Assembly (NCBI GenBank): GCA_050260355.1
Contig: JBLNBZ010000137.1
Span: 4,603 to 68,602, forward strand
Direction of reading: 5' to 3'
DNA length: 64,000 nucleotides
Source: CADEFX01 sp050260355
GTDB taxonomy: Bacteria > Pseudomonadota > Alphaproteobacteria > Rhizobiales > Hyphomicrobiaceae
The notes beneath the pieces are model-generated. The model did not search any database, was not told the DNA's origin, and saw only the letters and a list, made by a program, of their open reading frames with translations. This document shows, one piece after another, positions 16,550-24,920 of the stretch. Position numbers and translations under genes: made by a program. The first letter of the stretch is position 1; each line of letters starts with the position of its first letter.

Positions 16550-16740
16550 GTCGCTCCCGGCCAGCTCGATCTGAGATTGCGCTCGCCGACGGCCGCTCAA
16601 CCGGACGCGAGAGATAGGCCAGTGCCCGCCCGTTCGGCCGGCACCCTAGCATCTGCAACCTCAGAACAGCCCTGCTCAGCGTGAGTCGATATGCCGGCTT
16701 GCGGATCCGCTGCATGCCGGCCCCACGACAGGGGGCAAAA

Positions 16741-17964
16741 ATGATGAAGCATGTACTGGGGGTGCTAGGCGTCATCGCCGCAAGCGTGCTGCTTGCCGTG
16801 TCGGCGGCGATGAACTGGCGCTTCGGCTTCAGCCTCGGCAAGACCGGGCTGGATGGGCAGATCTACGGGGCAGCGAGTGCCGCCGCGGACTGCTTCAAGG
16901 CGCTTGTTCCGTTCTTCTTCTTCGCCGCTATACGCAATCGGATGTGGTCGCAGGCTGCCGCTTCCGCGGTCGTCTGGGTCGTGGTCATGGCCTACTCGAT
17001 GACCTCGGCGCTCGGCCATGCCGCGCTGAACCGGCTCGACACGTCGGGACAGCGCGCGGTGCAGGCCGCCAACTACCACGATCTCCGCACTGACCTGAAA
17101 CGGGCCGAGGACCAGGCGAGCTGGATTCCCCAGCATCGTCCGGCTCAGACCGTGCAGGCTGAGATCGATAATCTGAAGAACCAGCGCGCCTGGAGCTTCA
17201 GCAAGGGCTGTACCGATGTGACCGGTCCCCAGGGCCGCGAGTTCTGCAAGCAGTACCACGGGCTGTCCGCAGAGCTGGCGTCCGCCCAGCAGGCCGCCGC
17301 CCTTGAGGCTCGGATTGCCGAGCTCAGAGCGCAGCTCAGCCGGAACGAGGGCGGGACCGTGATGTCGGAGGCCGATCCGCAGGCAGCGGTGTTGGCCAAG
17401 CTCGTTGCCATCCTGCTGCCGGGCACCAAGGTCGCCGACGTGCAGACTGCACTGACGATCTTCGTCGCCTTGCTGCTCGAGGTTGGCTCGGGCTTCGGCA
17501 TGTACGTGGCCTTTGCCTACTGGAACCTCGGCGACCGGCGCACTCCGGCGGTACCCGAGATCATCCCGTCGGTGGCGGTGGCTGCTGTCCAGCCTGCCGC
17601 GGCACTCGTCGTCGAGGCGAAGAAGCCGCAGGCCGGGGCCAACGACAACCGGTCCTTGCCGGTGCGCACGCAGAAGCTGGTGGCACCCGAGGATGACGTT
17701 CAGCGCTTCTACAAGGAGAGAATCGAGACCACGGACGGTTCGAGCATCACCGCAACTGCTCTCTACGAAGACTACTGCACATGGTGCGAGGAGCAGGAGA
17801 AGGAGCCTCTGGCACTGCCAACGTTCGGCCGTGAGTTCGGAGAGCTCGGAATTCAGAAAGCCAAAATTGCAGGACGGGTTCGCTACATGGGTATAGCGCT
17901 CAAGTCTGGCCTGGAGCACGAGGAGGATAAGAAAACGCCGGCCACAATGGAGAAAGCAGCTTAG
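16741..17964 (+). CDS. Membrane protein with C-terminal primase-type winged-helix domain
   Basis: 407 residues from ATG 16741, with AGGGGG six bases upstream. Three hydrophobic segments lie in the first ~90 residues, a charged helical, probably coiled-coil region spans about 100-200, and another long hydrophobic segment lies near 225-260. A flexible Ala/Pro/Val linker leads to a soluble tail. Residues ~318-388 (VQRFYKERIE, TALYEDYCTWCEEQ, FGREFGELGI, RVRYMGIAL) show the pattern of the winged helix found at the C-terminus of D5/P4-type phage and plasmid primase-helicases, but no helicase or primase domain precedes it. I know no named function. A strong hairpin terminator follows. The domain pairing suggests a membrane-tethered DNA-binding protein from a mobile element. 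Confidence 0.7.
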   Translation: MMKHVLGVLGVIAASVLLAVSAAMNWRFGFSLGKTGLDGQIYGAASAAADCFKALVPFFFFAAIRNRMWSQAAASAVVWVVVMAYSMTSALGHAALNRLDTSGQRAVQAANYHDLRTDLKRAEDQASWIPQHRPAQTVQAEIDNLKNQRAWSFSKGCTDVTGPQGREFCKQYHGLSAELASAQQAAALEARIAELRAQLSRNEGGTVMSEADPQAAVLAKLVAILLPGTKVADVQTALTIFVALLLEVGSGFGMYVAFAYWNLGDRRTPAVPEIIPSVAVAAVQPAAALVVEAKKPQAGANDNRSLPVRTQKLVAPEDDVQRFYKERIETTDGSSITATALYEDYCTWCEEQEKEPLALPTFGREFGELGIQKAKIAGRVRYMGIALKSGLEHEEDKKTPATMEKAA

Positions 17965-17980
17965 CTGCCAAAGGCAGCTA
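17962..17980 (+). repeat. Hairpin overlapping the stop codon
   Basis: AGCTGCC-AAA-GGCAGCT forms a perfect 7-bp stem with a 3-base loop, and the TAG stop codon of the 407-residue protein (17962-17964) lies at its base. It precedes the stronger terminator hairpin by 26 bp and may protect the 3' end of the message. Confidence 0.55.
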
Positions 17981-18006
17981 GCTGCAGCCGGATATCGGAA
18001 GGAGAG

Positions 18007-18034
18007 GGCCGCGCGAGCGGCCTTCTTCTTTTTT
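18007..18034 (+). terminator. Rho-independent terminator
   Basis: GGCCGC-GCGA-GCGGCC forms a 6-bp all-GC stem with a tetraloop (18007-18022) followed by TTCTTCTTTTTT (18023-18034). It lies 42 bp after the stop of the membrane/wHTH gene and isolates it from the HAD gene downstream. Confidence 0.85.
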
Positions 18035-18199
18035 GGGGGAGCCTTTCCAAGAAGTCATCGCGGGCTTCATGCTTTGACCCGTCCGACAGCAAGTGGATAG
18101 CGGAGTTGCCGGAGTGCGCCTCGGCTTTCCCCTTGATCGCGCGGCGCGCCAAAGGCCACACTGGCCCTCCTCACAGCAAAAGGACGAGGGACGCATCGC

Positions 18200-18925
18200 A
18201 TGGCGGCAGTGCTCGACATCATCCGGCGCGAGACCAAGGCTCTGGTCTTCGATCTTTACGGCACCGTCGTCGATATGCAGTCCGGCCTCACTGAGGCTGT
18301 GACGCCGTTCCTCGCCAAGAAGGGCTGGACCGGCAAGCCGTCGAGCTTTGTCACCTGGTGGCGGCACACCCACTTCGAGGACAGCATGATCGACGCGCTC
18401 CTCGACCGCGGCCACACACCTTATCGCCAGATCGGCCACCGCGCCGTGTCCCAGGTGATGGACCGCTGCCGCATCGAGCACACGCAAGCGGAGGTCGAGT
18501 GGCTGGTGTCCCAGATCGAGCGGCTGAAGCCCTTCCCCGATGTGGTTGCGGCGCTCGAGCGCCTGCACACCCGCTACAAGCTCGTCATCCTGTCGAACGG
18601 CGACCGCGACATGCTGGAGGCGGCGCGACCGCACATCGGCTTTGCCTTCGACCGCATCATCTCCGTGCAGGAGGCCGGCTACTTCAAGCCGCATTTCAAG
18701 ACCTATGCGACGGCCGAGGCGATCATCTCCGCGCAGTGGCCGCATATCGAGCGCACGAGCTGCCTGTTCGTCGCCAATCATGCCTTCGACTGCATCGGTT
18801 CCAAGTCGCACGGCTTCCGCACGGCCTTCGTCGATCGCCGCAAGCGTCCGTTCGGCCAGTCGCCGCTTCAGCCGGATTTGATGGTGGCCGATTTCAAGTC
18901 GCTGGCGGAAGCCCTGGTGCCGTGA
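18200..18925 (+). CDS. Haloacid dehalogenase, type II (HAD superfamily)
   Basis: 241 residues. The nucleophile motif VFDLYGTVVD (Asp18) is followed by motif II ILSNGDRD, a conserved lysine in QEAGYFKPHFKTY and the closing VANHAFDCIGSKSHGFRTAFVDR, all hallmarks of L-2-haloacid dehalogenases. These enzymes hydrolyse 2-haloacids to 2-hydroxyacids; many homologues act on other small substrates. The next gene starts 33 bp later in the same direction, so the two form a probable operon. A terminator isolates it upstream. Confidence 0.85.
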   Translation: MAAVLDIIRRETKALVFDLYGTVVDMQSGLTEAVTPFLAKKGWTGKPSSFVTWWRHTHFEDSMIDALLDRGHTPYRQIGHRAVSQVMDRCRIEHTQAEVEWLVSQIERLKPFPDVVAALERLHTRYKLVILSNGDRDMLEAARPHIGFAFDRIISVQEAGYFKPHFKTYATAEAIISAQWPHIERTSCLFVANHAFDCIGSKSHGFRTAFVDRRKRPFGQSPLQPDLMVADFKSLAEALVP

Positions 18926-18958
18926 GCGGCAACCGCAACTCGTAGATCGAGGAGACCG

Positions 18959-20098
18959 ATGGCCCAGCTTCCCCCAGCCACCCCTGGCATGGCCTATGCC
19001 GACATCGACACGCCGGCGCTCGTCATCGACCTCGACGCCTTCGAGCGCAACCTGAAGCGCATGGCCGATGCCGTCGCCAAGGCGGGCGTGCGGCTCAGGC
19101 CCCATGCCAAGACGCACAAGTCGCCCATCATCGGCTTGAAGCAGATGGCGCTGGGCGCCGTCGGCGTGTGCTGCCAGAAGGTGTCGGAAGCCGAGGCCAT
19201 GGTGTTGGGCGGCGTGCCCGACGTCTATGTCTCCAACGAGGTCGTGGGCCAGCGTAAGCTCGACCGCCTGGCCGCGCTGGCGCGGCAGGCCCGCGTCATG
19301 GTCGCCGCCGACAACGAGGCGGCCATCGAGGGGCTCGCCGCTGCCGCCACGCGCGCGGGCGTGAAGCTCCGCGTCCTCGTCGAGATCAACGTCGGCGCCA
19401 ACCGCTGCGGCGTGGAGCCGGGTGAGCCAGCCGTAGCGCTGGCGCAGCAGATTGCCAGGCAGAAGAGCCTGCACTTCGCCGGTCTGCAGGCCTACCAGGG
19501 CCGCGCCCAGCACCTGCGAACCGTCGAGGAGCGCAGGGCCGCCATTGCGGATGCGGTAGAGAGGTCACGCCGCACCGTCGACCTGCTGAAACGCTCCGGC
19601 CTGGAATGCGAGGTCGTCGGCGGAGCCGGCACCGGCACCTACGACCTGGAAGCCGCCAGCGGCGTCTACAACGAGCTGCAGGCCGGCTCCTACATCTTCA
19701 TGGACGCCGACTACGCCCGCAACAAGAAGGCTGACGGCAGCCGCTACGACACGTTCGAGCATGCGCTGTTCGTGCTCGCGACCGTCATGAGCACGCCGGT
19801 TGCCGAGCGTGCCGTCATCGACGCGGGCCTGAAGTCGTTCTCATTCGACTGCGGCGTTCCAGAGGTGTCCGGCCTCGCCGGCGCCGTCTACGAGCGGCCA
19901 TCGGACGAGCACGGCAATCTCAATCTCGCCGCCTGCAACGAGCGGCCGCGCCTCGGCGACAAGATCCTGCTCATTCCCGGCCACTGCGACCCGACCGTCA
20001 ACCTGCACGACTGGTACATCGGCGTGCGTGGCCTGGGCACACCGGGCGCACGCGTCGAGAGCGTGTGGCCGGTCGCTGCCCGTGGCGCTGTGTTCTAG
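18959..20098 (+). CDS. DSD1-family PLP enzyme (D-threonine aldolase / D-serine dehydratase-like)
   Basis: 379 residues, start ATG with GGAG a few bases upstream. The PLP lysine is in RPHAKTHKSP (Lys51) of an alanine-racemase-like N-terminal barrel. IPGHCDPTVNLHD near the C-terminus supplies His342 and Cys343, the metal-binding pair of D-threonine aldolases and eukaryotic-type D-serine dehydratases. Members act on D-3-hydroxy amino acids: D-threonine to glycine plus acetaldehyde, D-serine to pyruvate, or beta-hydroxyaspartate to glycine plus glyoxylate. The paired HAD-type dehalogenase gives no decisive clue. Substrate unknown. Confidence 0.85.
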   Translation: MAQLPPATPGMAYADIDTPALVIDLDAFERNLKRMADAVAKAGVRLRPHAKTHKSPIIGLKQMALGAVGVCCQKVSEAEAMVLGGVPDVYVSNEVVGQRKLDRLAALARQARVMVAADNEAAIEGLAAAATRAGVKLRVLVEINVGANRCGVEPGEPAVALAQQIARQKSLHFAGLQAYQGRAQHLRTVEERRAAIADAVERSRRTVDLLKRSGLECEVVGGAGTGTYDLEAASGVYNELQAGSYIFMDADYARNKKADGSRYDTFEHALFVLATVMSTPVAERAVIDAGLKSFSFDCGVPEVSGLAGAVYERPSDEHGNLNLAACNERPRLGDKILLIPGHCDPTVNLHDWYIGVRGLGTPGARVESVWPVAARGAVF

Positions 20099-20105
20099 CG
20101 GCGCA

Positions 20106-20297
20106 CTACACGCGCTCCGGTTTGCGCTGGGCCTCGGCAAACCATGGCGACGGCTTGAGCTTCAAATGATAAGGCTTGGCGCGCTCGTCCCGCGCGTAAG
20201 CCGCCATCAAGCGATTGAGCTGGTCGGCCTTTTGTTTGGCCTCCTCATAGGTGGCGTGCTCGCTGATTGGCACGTTCCCTCTGTGCACGACGTACAT
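20106..20297 (-). CDS. Small protein of unknown function
   Basis: 63 residues, MYVVHRGN at the start, with a good AAGGAG eight bases ahead of ATG 20297. A short two-strand N-terminus is followed by a helical segment (YEEAKQKADQLNRLMAAYARDE) and a basic tail. No transmembrane helix or signal. It ends only 7 bp beyond the convergent end of the DSD1 gene. No family is recognised, and the good ribosome-binding site is the main reason to keep it. Confidence 0.55.
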   Translation of the reverse strand: MYVVHRGNVPISEHATYEEAKQKADQLNRLMAAYARDERAKPYHLKLKPSPWFAEAQRKPERV

Positions 20298-20518
20298 CGG
20301 CCCGCTCCTTGTACGTTTCTGACGGCGGGCAATCTGCATGTGAATGTGGCGGAGATAGAGCCTCGATTCGAAATGGTTGTGGCAAATTGCTTCGAGCCCA
20401 CAACTGCGTGTCCTCGCGCGCTCGCCAGCCCAAACGGAACTCTGCTGGCTTTTCGGTCGATGGACGGCGGGAACCCCTTCTCTTGCTTCACGTTACCTCG
20501 GCAACAGAGGAGGTCGCG

Positions 20519-20752
20519 ATGGCTATCAATCGTGAAGACGGCAGGATGGTCGCCGGCAACACGGTGCTGAGCGTCGTTTTTGTCGCAGCGGTCATCGTCG
20601 GCGTCCTTGCGCTGGGGGCGTGGTACTTCAACCACGTGGAGGTCGGCTCGCTCAGGGATGCGTCGCAAGCGCCGACGACAACTCCGGTTCCGAAGGATCC
20701 GGGCACGACCGTCGTGCCGAAAGGCAGTGCAGTTCCGTCGATCAGAAACTGA
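20519..20752 (+). CDS. Small single-pass membrane protein
   Basis: 77 residues from ATG 20519, with GAGGAGG seven bases upstream. Residues ~15-38 (LSVVFVAAVIVGVLALGAWYF) are one strongly hydrophobic helix. The C-terminal 35 residues are rich in Thr, Pro, Gly and Ser, suggesting an exposed flexible tail. A rho-independent terminator follows at 20784-20806, so this is likely a single-gene unit. Small proteins with this layout are common in Hyphomicrobiales; no function is known. Confidence 0.65.
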   Translation: MAINREDGRMVAGNTVLSVVFVAAVIVGVLALGAWYFNHVEVGSLRDASQAPTTTPVPKDPGTTVVPKGSAVPSIRN

Positions 20753-20783
20753 GCTCACGCCTGCATGAGCATGTCTTGCGACT

Positions 20784-20806
20784 GGGTGCCCCGCGGCACC
20801 CTTTTT
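20784..20806 (+). terminator. Rho-independent terminator
   Basis: GGGTGCC-CCGC-GGCACCC (20784-20801) is a perfect 7-bp stem with a tetraloop, followed directly by TTTTT (20802-20806). It ends transcription of the 77-residue membrane protein. Confidence 0.85.
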
Positions 20807-20922
20807 CGCGCCTCCTCCCTCGGACTCCCGACACGTTTCGCTCAGCATCGAATTGCCAATGCGTGCGAGCCCTGGCACACCGTCCTCCGGATTGACGCCA
20901 GAGCCATGCCCGGAGCGACCAT

Positions 20923-22218
20923 TTGACCAGCTCTCCACCCTTGCGCGCTGCCGCGGTGCTGATCGCGATGCTGTCGGCGACGACGATCCTGTCGCAGTTT
21001 TTCCGCTCGTCGACGAATGTCATCGCCCCCGAGCTGATCCGCGATCTGTCTCTGACCTCGGAGGCGCTCGGTCTTGCCAACTCCGCATTCTTTCTGGCCC
21101 TGCTGGCAGTCCAGGTGCCGGTCGGCATCCTATTCGACCGCATCGGCCCTCGCTTGACGGTTGCTGGATTAGCGGTTCTTTCGGTCGTTGGGGCCTTGAT
21201 GCACGCGGTGGTCGCGTCGGGCGCCGGACTGACCGTTGCCCGGTTCCTGCTCGGTCTCGGCCACGGCGGCAGCTTCATGTCCACCATCGTGCTGTGCTCG
21301 CACTGGTATCCGCGCGAGCGCTGGAGCACGGCCATGAGCTGGGTGTTCGGGCTCAGCATGCTGGGCGTGGTCCTGGCAGGTACGCCACTGGCGCTCGCCA
21401 GCGAAACTGTCGGCTGGCGGTCGGCCTTCGTCGGCATGGCCGTCGTTTCCGCGCTTGTCGGCCTCATGTTTTTCGCTCTCGTGCGTGACGATCCGCCCGG
21501 CCACGTGCAGGTTGCGCGCCGGCACGAGACCGCGCGCGAAGCCCTCACCGGTTTCATCGAGATCCTGCGCCTGCCGGGCATCCTGCGCGTGCTTGGGCTG
21601 CAGTTGGTCGCCTATTCGGTGATGGCCGCCATCATGGGACTGTGGGCGGGCCCCTATCTGCACGACGTGCACGGACTCGACGCGGTGCCGCGCGGCAACG
21701 TGCTGATCGCCATGGCGGTCGCGCAGACGGTCGGTGTGCTCGCGTTCGGGCCGCTCGACCGCGCCTTCGACACGCGCAAGTGGGTGGCGGTGGCCGGCGC
21801 GGCGACCACCATCGCCATCCTGCTTGCGCTCGCCGCGCAGCCACGGCCGCCGGCGTGGCTTGCTGTCAGCCTGCTCGTCGCGCTCTGTGCCGCCTCGGCT
21901 TATGGCGTGCACGTGGTGACGCACGCGCGCACGTTCTACCCGCCGCGGCTGGTGGGACGCGGCGCCACGACGGCCAATATGGCGCAGTTGATCGGTTGCG
22001 CGCTGCTCCCGATCGGCACCGGCTTCATCCCGCCGCTTTTCCCGATCACCGCCGCCGGATATTCACCGGTCGCCTACCAGCTCATTTTTGCTACCATTGC
22101 TGCCGTGCTGGCGGCCGGATTGGCGGTATATCTCACCGCTGCCGACGCCAGGCCGAGCGCCCAGTTGCCGGCAGCCGCCGAGACCCGCACCAGAGTGCCG
22201 GAGGGCGGCACGAGCTGA
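20923..22218 (+). CDS. MFS transporter
   Basis: 431 residues from a TTG start; there is no convincing ATG nearby. About twelve hydrophobic helices are visible. The loop after helix 2 has ILFDRIGPRL, the MFS signature, and the helix 4-5 region GLGHGGSFMS and a charged central loop (RDDPPGHVQVARR) fit the family. The second half is less conserved. The gene lies upstream of, and reads towards, the FAH-family hydrolase gene 37 bp away, so the carrier may import that enzyme's substrate, probably an organic acid. That substrate is inferred only from position. Confidence 0.8.
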   Translation: MTSSPPLRAAAVLIAMLSATTILSQFFRSSTNVIAPELIRDLSLTSEALGLANSAFFLALLAVQVPVGILFDRIGPRLTVAGLAVLSVVGALMHAVVASGAGLTVARFLLGLGHGGSFMSTIVLCSHWYPRERWSTAMSWVFGLSMLGVVLAGTPLALASETVGWRSAFVGMAVVSALVGLMFFALVRDDPPGHVQVARRHETAREALTGFIEILRLPGILRVLGLQLVAYSVMAAIMGLWAGPYLHDVHGLDAVPRGNVLIAMAVAQTVGVLAFGPLDRAFDTRKWVAVAGAATTIAILLALAAQPRPPAWLAVSLLVALCAASAYGVHVVTHARTFYPPRLVGRGATTANMAQLIGCALLPIGTGFIPPLFPITAAGYSPVAYQLIFATIAAVLAAGLAVYLTAADARPSAQLPAAAETRTRVPEGGTS

Positions 22219-22255
22219 GCGTCACGGAGGACGAATGCGAGGGGAGAGAGCGCTC

Positions 22256-23431
22256 ATGCGCGATGCGATGACAGAGGCGAGGACACTGCCGGCCGACGGC
22301 ACGCGCGGCGCCCTTGCAGGGAGGGTATGGCTTCCGCAGGTGCAGGGCCCTGCCGTAGTGGCGATCCGCGCCGACGGCGTCTACGACATCTCGCGCGCGG
22401 CTGCCACCATGCGCGATCTGTGCGAGGCGGCCGATCCCGCCAAGGTGGTGCGTGAAGCCCCTGGTGAGCAAATCGCGGTGCTTGCCGACATCCTCGCCAA
22501 TACGCCGGAGGCCGATCGCGACGAGATGAAGCCCTGGCTCCTGGCGCCGATCGACCTGCAGGCGATCAAGGCCGCCGGCGTAACCTTCGCACGTTCGATG
22601 CTGGAGCGCGTGATCGAGGAGCAGGCCAAGGGCGCGCCAGAGAAGGCCGAGGCCATCCGCGCGCAAGTGCAAGAACAGCTCGGCGGCGATCTGCGCAAGC
22701 TCAAGCCCGGCTCGCGACAGGCGCTCGAATTGAAGAAGACGCTGATCGCCGCCGGCGCCTGGTCGCAATACCTCGAGGTGGGCATCGGCGAGGACGCCGA
22801 GATCTTCACCAAGGCGCAGCCCATGTCCGCGGTCGGGCACGGCATGGAAGCCGGCCTGCACCCGCGTTCGACCTGGAACAATCCCGAGCCGGAAGTTGCG
22901 CTGCTGGTCTCCTCGGCGGGCCGCATTGTCGGTGCGACGCTCGGCAACGACGTCAACCTGCGCGATTTCGAGGGCCGCTCGGCGTTGCTGCTGTCCAAGG
23001 CCAAGGACAACAATGCCTCCGCAACTGTCGGCCCGTTCATCCGCTTCTTCGATGCGACCTTCTCCCTCGACTCGGTGCGCCGGATGGACGTGCATCTCGA
23101 CGTGACGGGGCCGGACGGCTTCAAGTTGACCGGCAAGTCCTCCATGAGCGAGATCGCGCGCGACCCGGCCGATCTCGTCGGCGAGCTGATCGGCAAGACG
23201 CACCAGTACCCCGACGGCGCCATCCTGTACCTCGGCACCATGTTCGCACCGACCGAGGATCGCGGCGCCAAGGGCGCGGGCTTCACGCACAAGGTCGGCG
23301 ACATCGTTACGATCCACGCGCCCGAGCTCGGCGCACTGTGCAATCGCATGACCCATGCCGACAAGGCTCGCCCCTGGACCTTTGGTGTCGGCGACCTGAT
23401 GCGCAATCTGTCGAAGCGCGGGCTGATCTGA
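22256..23431 (+). CDS. Fumarylacetoacetate hydrolase-family protein
   Basis: 391 residues from ATG 22256; an ATG at 22235 with GGAGG just four bases ahead would add seven residues, and I cannot decide firmly. The FAH fold appears in WNNPEPEVALLV, VGATLGNDVNLRDFEGRSALLLSKAKDNN and IGPFIRFF-like sequence, supplying the Glu and Asp metal ligands. The N-terminal ~150 residues are unusual, with a long Glu/Lys helix. FAH relatives act as acylpyruvate hydrolases or 2-keto-3-deoxy sugar-acid dehydratases. The RDFEGRSALLL form occurs in a subgroup near sugar-acid genes. The next two genes follow within 15 bp each, so this probably heads the operon to fosX. Confidence 0.8.
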   Translation: MRDAMTEARTLPADGTRGALAGRVWLPQVQGPAVVAIRADGVYDISRAAATMRDLCEAADPAKVVREAPGEQIAVLADILANTPEADRDEMKPWLLAPIDLQAIKAAGVTFARSMLERVIEEQAKGAPEKAEAIRAQVQEQLGGDLRKLKPGSRQALELKKTLIAAGAWSQYLEVGIGEDAEIFTKAQPMSAVGHGMEAGLHPRSTWNNPEPEVALLVSSAGRIVGATLGNDVNLRDFEGRSALLLSKAKDNNASATVGPFIRFFDATFSLDSVRRMDVHLDVTGPDGFKLTGKSSMSEIARDPADLVGELIGKTHQYPDGAILYLGTMFAPTEDRGAKGAGFTHKVGDIVTIHAPELGALCNRMTHADKARPWTFGVGDLMRNLSKRGLI

Positions 23432-23446
23432 GCCGGAGGCTCGTCC

Positions 23447-23725
23447 ATGCTGTTTCTGGTCATCTCCACGCCGCGCCCCGAGCAGCCCTCGCACATGAAG
23501 GCCAGGCGGCATGACTATTGGCGCTGGCTCGCGCCGCTGCAGGCGAGCGGCACCTGCAAGCATGTGTGGGCGCGCGCCGGCCGCGGCGCCGTCGTGCTGT
23601 TCGACGTCCCCGACAACGAGACGCTGCACCGCCTGCTCAACGAGTGGGCCGAGATCATCCCGGCCCACTTCGATACCTACCCATTGATCGAAACCGACCA
23701 GGCCAAGGCCTTCCTTGCCCACTGA
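23447..23725 (+). CDS. Muconolactone isomerase-like / DUF3303-type small protein
   Basis: 92 residues, MLFLVISTPRPE. A single ferredoxin-like alpha/beta domain is suggested by an initial strand, an Arg-rich helix (MKARRHDYWRWLAPL) and AVVLFDVPDNETLHRLLNEW, ending in the PLIETDQA strand. It resembles muconolactone isomerase-like and DUF3303 proteins, which are dimeric alpha-beta barrels. It sits between the FAH-family gene (15 bp before) and fosX (14 bp after) in the same direction. The activity is not known; a small-molecule isomerase or binding role would fit. Confidence 0.65.
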   Translation: MLFLVISTPRPEQPSHMKARRHDYWRWLAPLQASGTCKHVWARAGRGAVVLFDVPDNETLHRLLNEWAEIIPAHFDTYPLIETDQAKAFLAH

Positions 23726-23739
23726 CGAGTGGAGCCCAC

Positions 23740-24147
23740 GTGATCGAGGGCCTGAGCCACATCACCTTCATCGTGCGCGACCTGGAGCGCATGTCGCGGC
23801 TGATCCTGGATGTGCTCGGCGGCCGAGAGGTCTACGCCAGCGGCGAGGCCACATTCTCGGTGTCGCGCGAGAAGTTCTTTGTTGCGGGAGGCTTGTGGAT
23901 CGCCATCATGGAAGGCGAGCCGCTGCCGGCCCGGACCTACAACCACGTGGCCTTCAAGGTCTCCGACGAGGACCTCGCGAGCCTCGAGTCCCGCATCGTG
24001 GCGCTGGGTCTCGATATCCGCGAGTCGCGGCCGCGCGTTGAGGGCGAAGGGGCCTCGATTTATTTTTACGACTGGGACAATCATCTGTTCGAGCTGCACA
24101 CCGGCACGCTCGAGAAACGCCTTGCGCGCTACGCCAAGGGCCGTTGA
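23740..24147 (+). CDS. fosX: FosX-type fosfomycin epoxide hydrolase
   Basis: 135 residues from a GTG start, a full-length VOC-fold protein. The metal ligands known for FosX fall at the exact positions: His7 (LSHITF), His69 (TYNHVAF) and Glu118 (HLFELH). The catalytic base Glu44 of FosX is also present (VSREKFF), separating it from FosA and FosB, which add thiols. IAIMEGEPLP, RVEGEGASIYFYD and GTLEKRLARY are shared family segments. FosX uses Mn2+ to add water to the epoxide of fosfomycin. It is the last gene in a tight run with the FAH and DUF3303-like genes, suggesting a native rather than a mobile setting. Confidence 0.9.
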   Translation: MIEGLSHITFIVRDLERMSRLILDVLGGREVYASGEATFSVSREKFFVAGGLWIAIMEGEPLPARTYNHVAFKVSDEDLASLESRIVALGLDIRESRPRVEGEGASIYFYDWDNHLFELHTGTLEKRLARYAKGR

Positions 24148-24161
24148 GGGCGCGTCGCGCT

Positions 24162-24920
24162 TCAGCGGATGCCGAGCCGGTATTTCGCGAGCTTCTCGTA
24201 GATCGGACGCGCCGCGTCCGCGATGCGCTGCAGCTCCGGCGGCAGTGACACGGAGCGTCGGTCTGGCGTGGCGAAGCCGGTCGACTTCAGCACGCGGTCG
24301 TACCACACCGGCGCCCACACGCCATCGCTCTTGCGGGGCCCCGCCGGCCACGCCAGCATGGCCTCGGAAAACGGAATGCCGCATGCCGCGCACAAGGCGC
24401 CGAGCGTGCCGCGTGGATCGCCAAGCACGTCGTTGCCGTCGAGCACCGGCGGCGCGCGCCCAAGGCGATCCGCGACCGCCTCGAAAATTGCCAGCTGCTG
24501 CGGAAACCCGATCTCCTCGAGCGACACGTCCGTCCACTTGCGCGCGTAGCTTGCCAGCACCTGCTCGGGCGTGCGGATGAGGAAAGCGTTCGTGACGTGC
24601 GCCACCCAGTCGCGGCGGAAAGCCGGGATCATGTGGTGCGTCATGTGCTTCTGGTAGAACACGCGCGCGTTGGGCTTGTCGGGATCGTCGAGTGGGCCGA
24701 GCAGGCGCGCGATGACCTTCTCCGGGTCGGTCTCGCCCGCAGCAATCACCTCGGCCCGCATCGGATGATCGCGCCCTGTGGCCGCCAGCTCGGCCGCGTA
24801 GAACGGCTCGTCCCAGACGACCGTATCCGGCCGGTTTTCGAACGCGCGCATCATGGCGGTCGACACGTTGCGCGGACCCGACCACATGGCGATACGGATG
24901 ATGCCGTCGGGCGGGCTCAT
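24162..24920 (-). CDS. Sulfotransferase-family protein
   Basis: 252 residues from ATG 24920, which overlaps the stop of the aminotransferase gene (ATGA). The N-terminal P-loop-like motif MWSGPRNVSTAMMRAF (about 12-27) is the phosphate-binding loop of PAPS-type sulfotransferases. VFYQKHMTHHMIP and IRTPEQVLASYARKW match the middle of the family, with the 3'-phosphate-binding Arg/Ser. It is translationally coupled to a class IV aminotransferase, a pairing that recurs in Hyphomicrobiales. Real sulfation is not certain; the acceptor is unknown. Cytoplasmic. Confidence 0.8.
   Translation of the reverse strand: MSPPDGIIRIAMWSGPRNVSTAMMRAFENRPDTVVWDEPFYAAELAATGRDHPMRAEVIAAGETDPEKVIARLLGPLDDPDKPNARVFYQKHMTHHMIPAFRRDWVAHVTNAFLIRTPEQVLASYARKWTDVSLEEIGFPQQLAIFEAVADRLGRAPPVLDGNDVLGDPRGTLGALCAACGIPFSEAMLAWPAGPRKSDGVWAPVWYDRVLKSTGFATPDRRSVSLPPELQRIADAARPIYEKLAKYRLGIR

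Larger units (their letters stand above)
16057..16740. other. 684-bp intergenic region with clustered sequence motifs
   Basis: This is the longest non-coding gap in the first 45 kb. It separates two divergent genes, and neither long open frame crossing it looks like protein (both are Arg/Ser-rich shadows). It is visibly more A/T-rich in its middle part than its surroundings. It holds DnaA-box-like nonamers and a set of overlapping palindromes, annotated separately, plus GTTGCAAC and GCAACTGTTGC inverted repeats at about 16355-16375. It probably contains the promoter for the 407-residue protein. Confidence 0.55.

Noticed and set aside
16104..16841. 245-codon minus-strand frame across the motif-rich gap
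   Set aside because: Ser/Arg-rich composition, no domain, and it runs into the start of the opposite gene.
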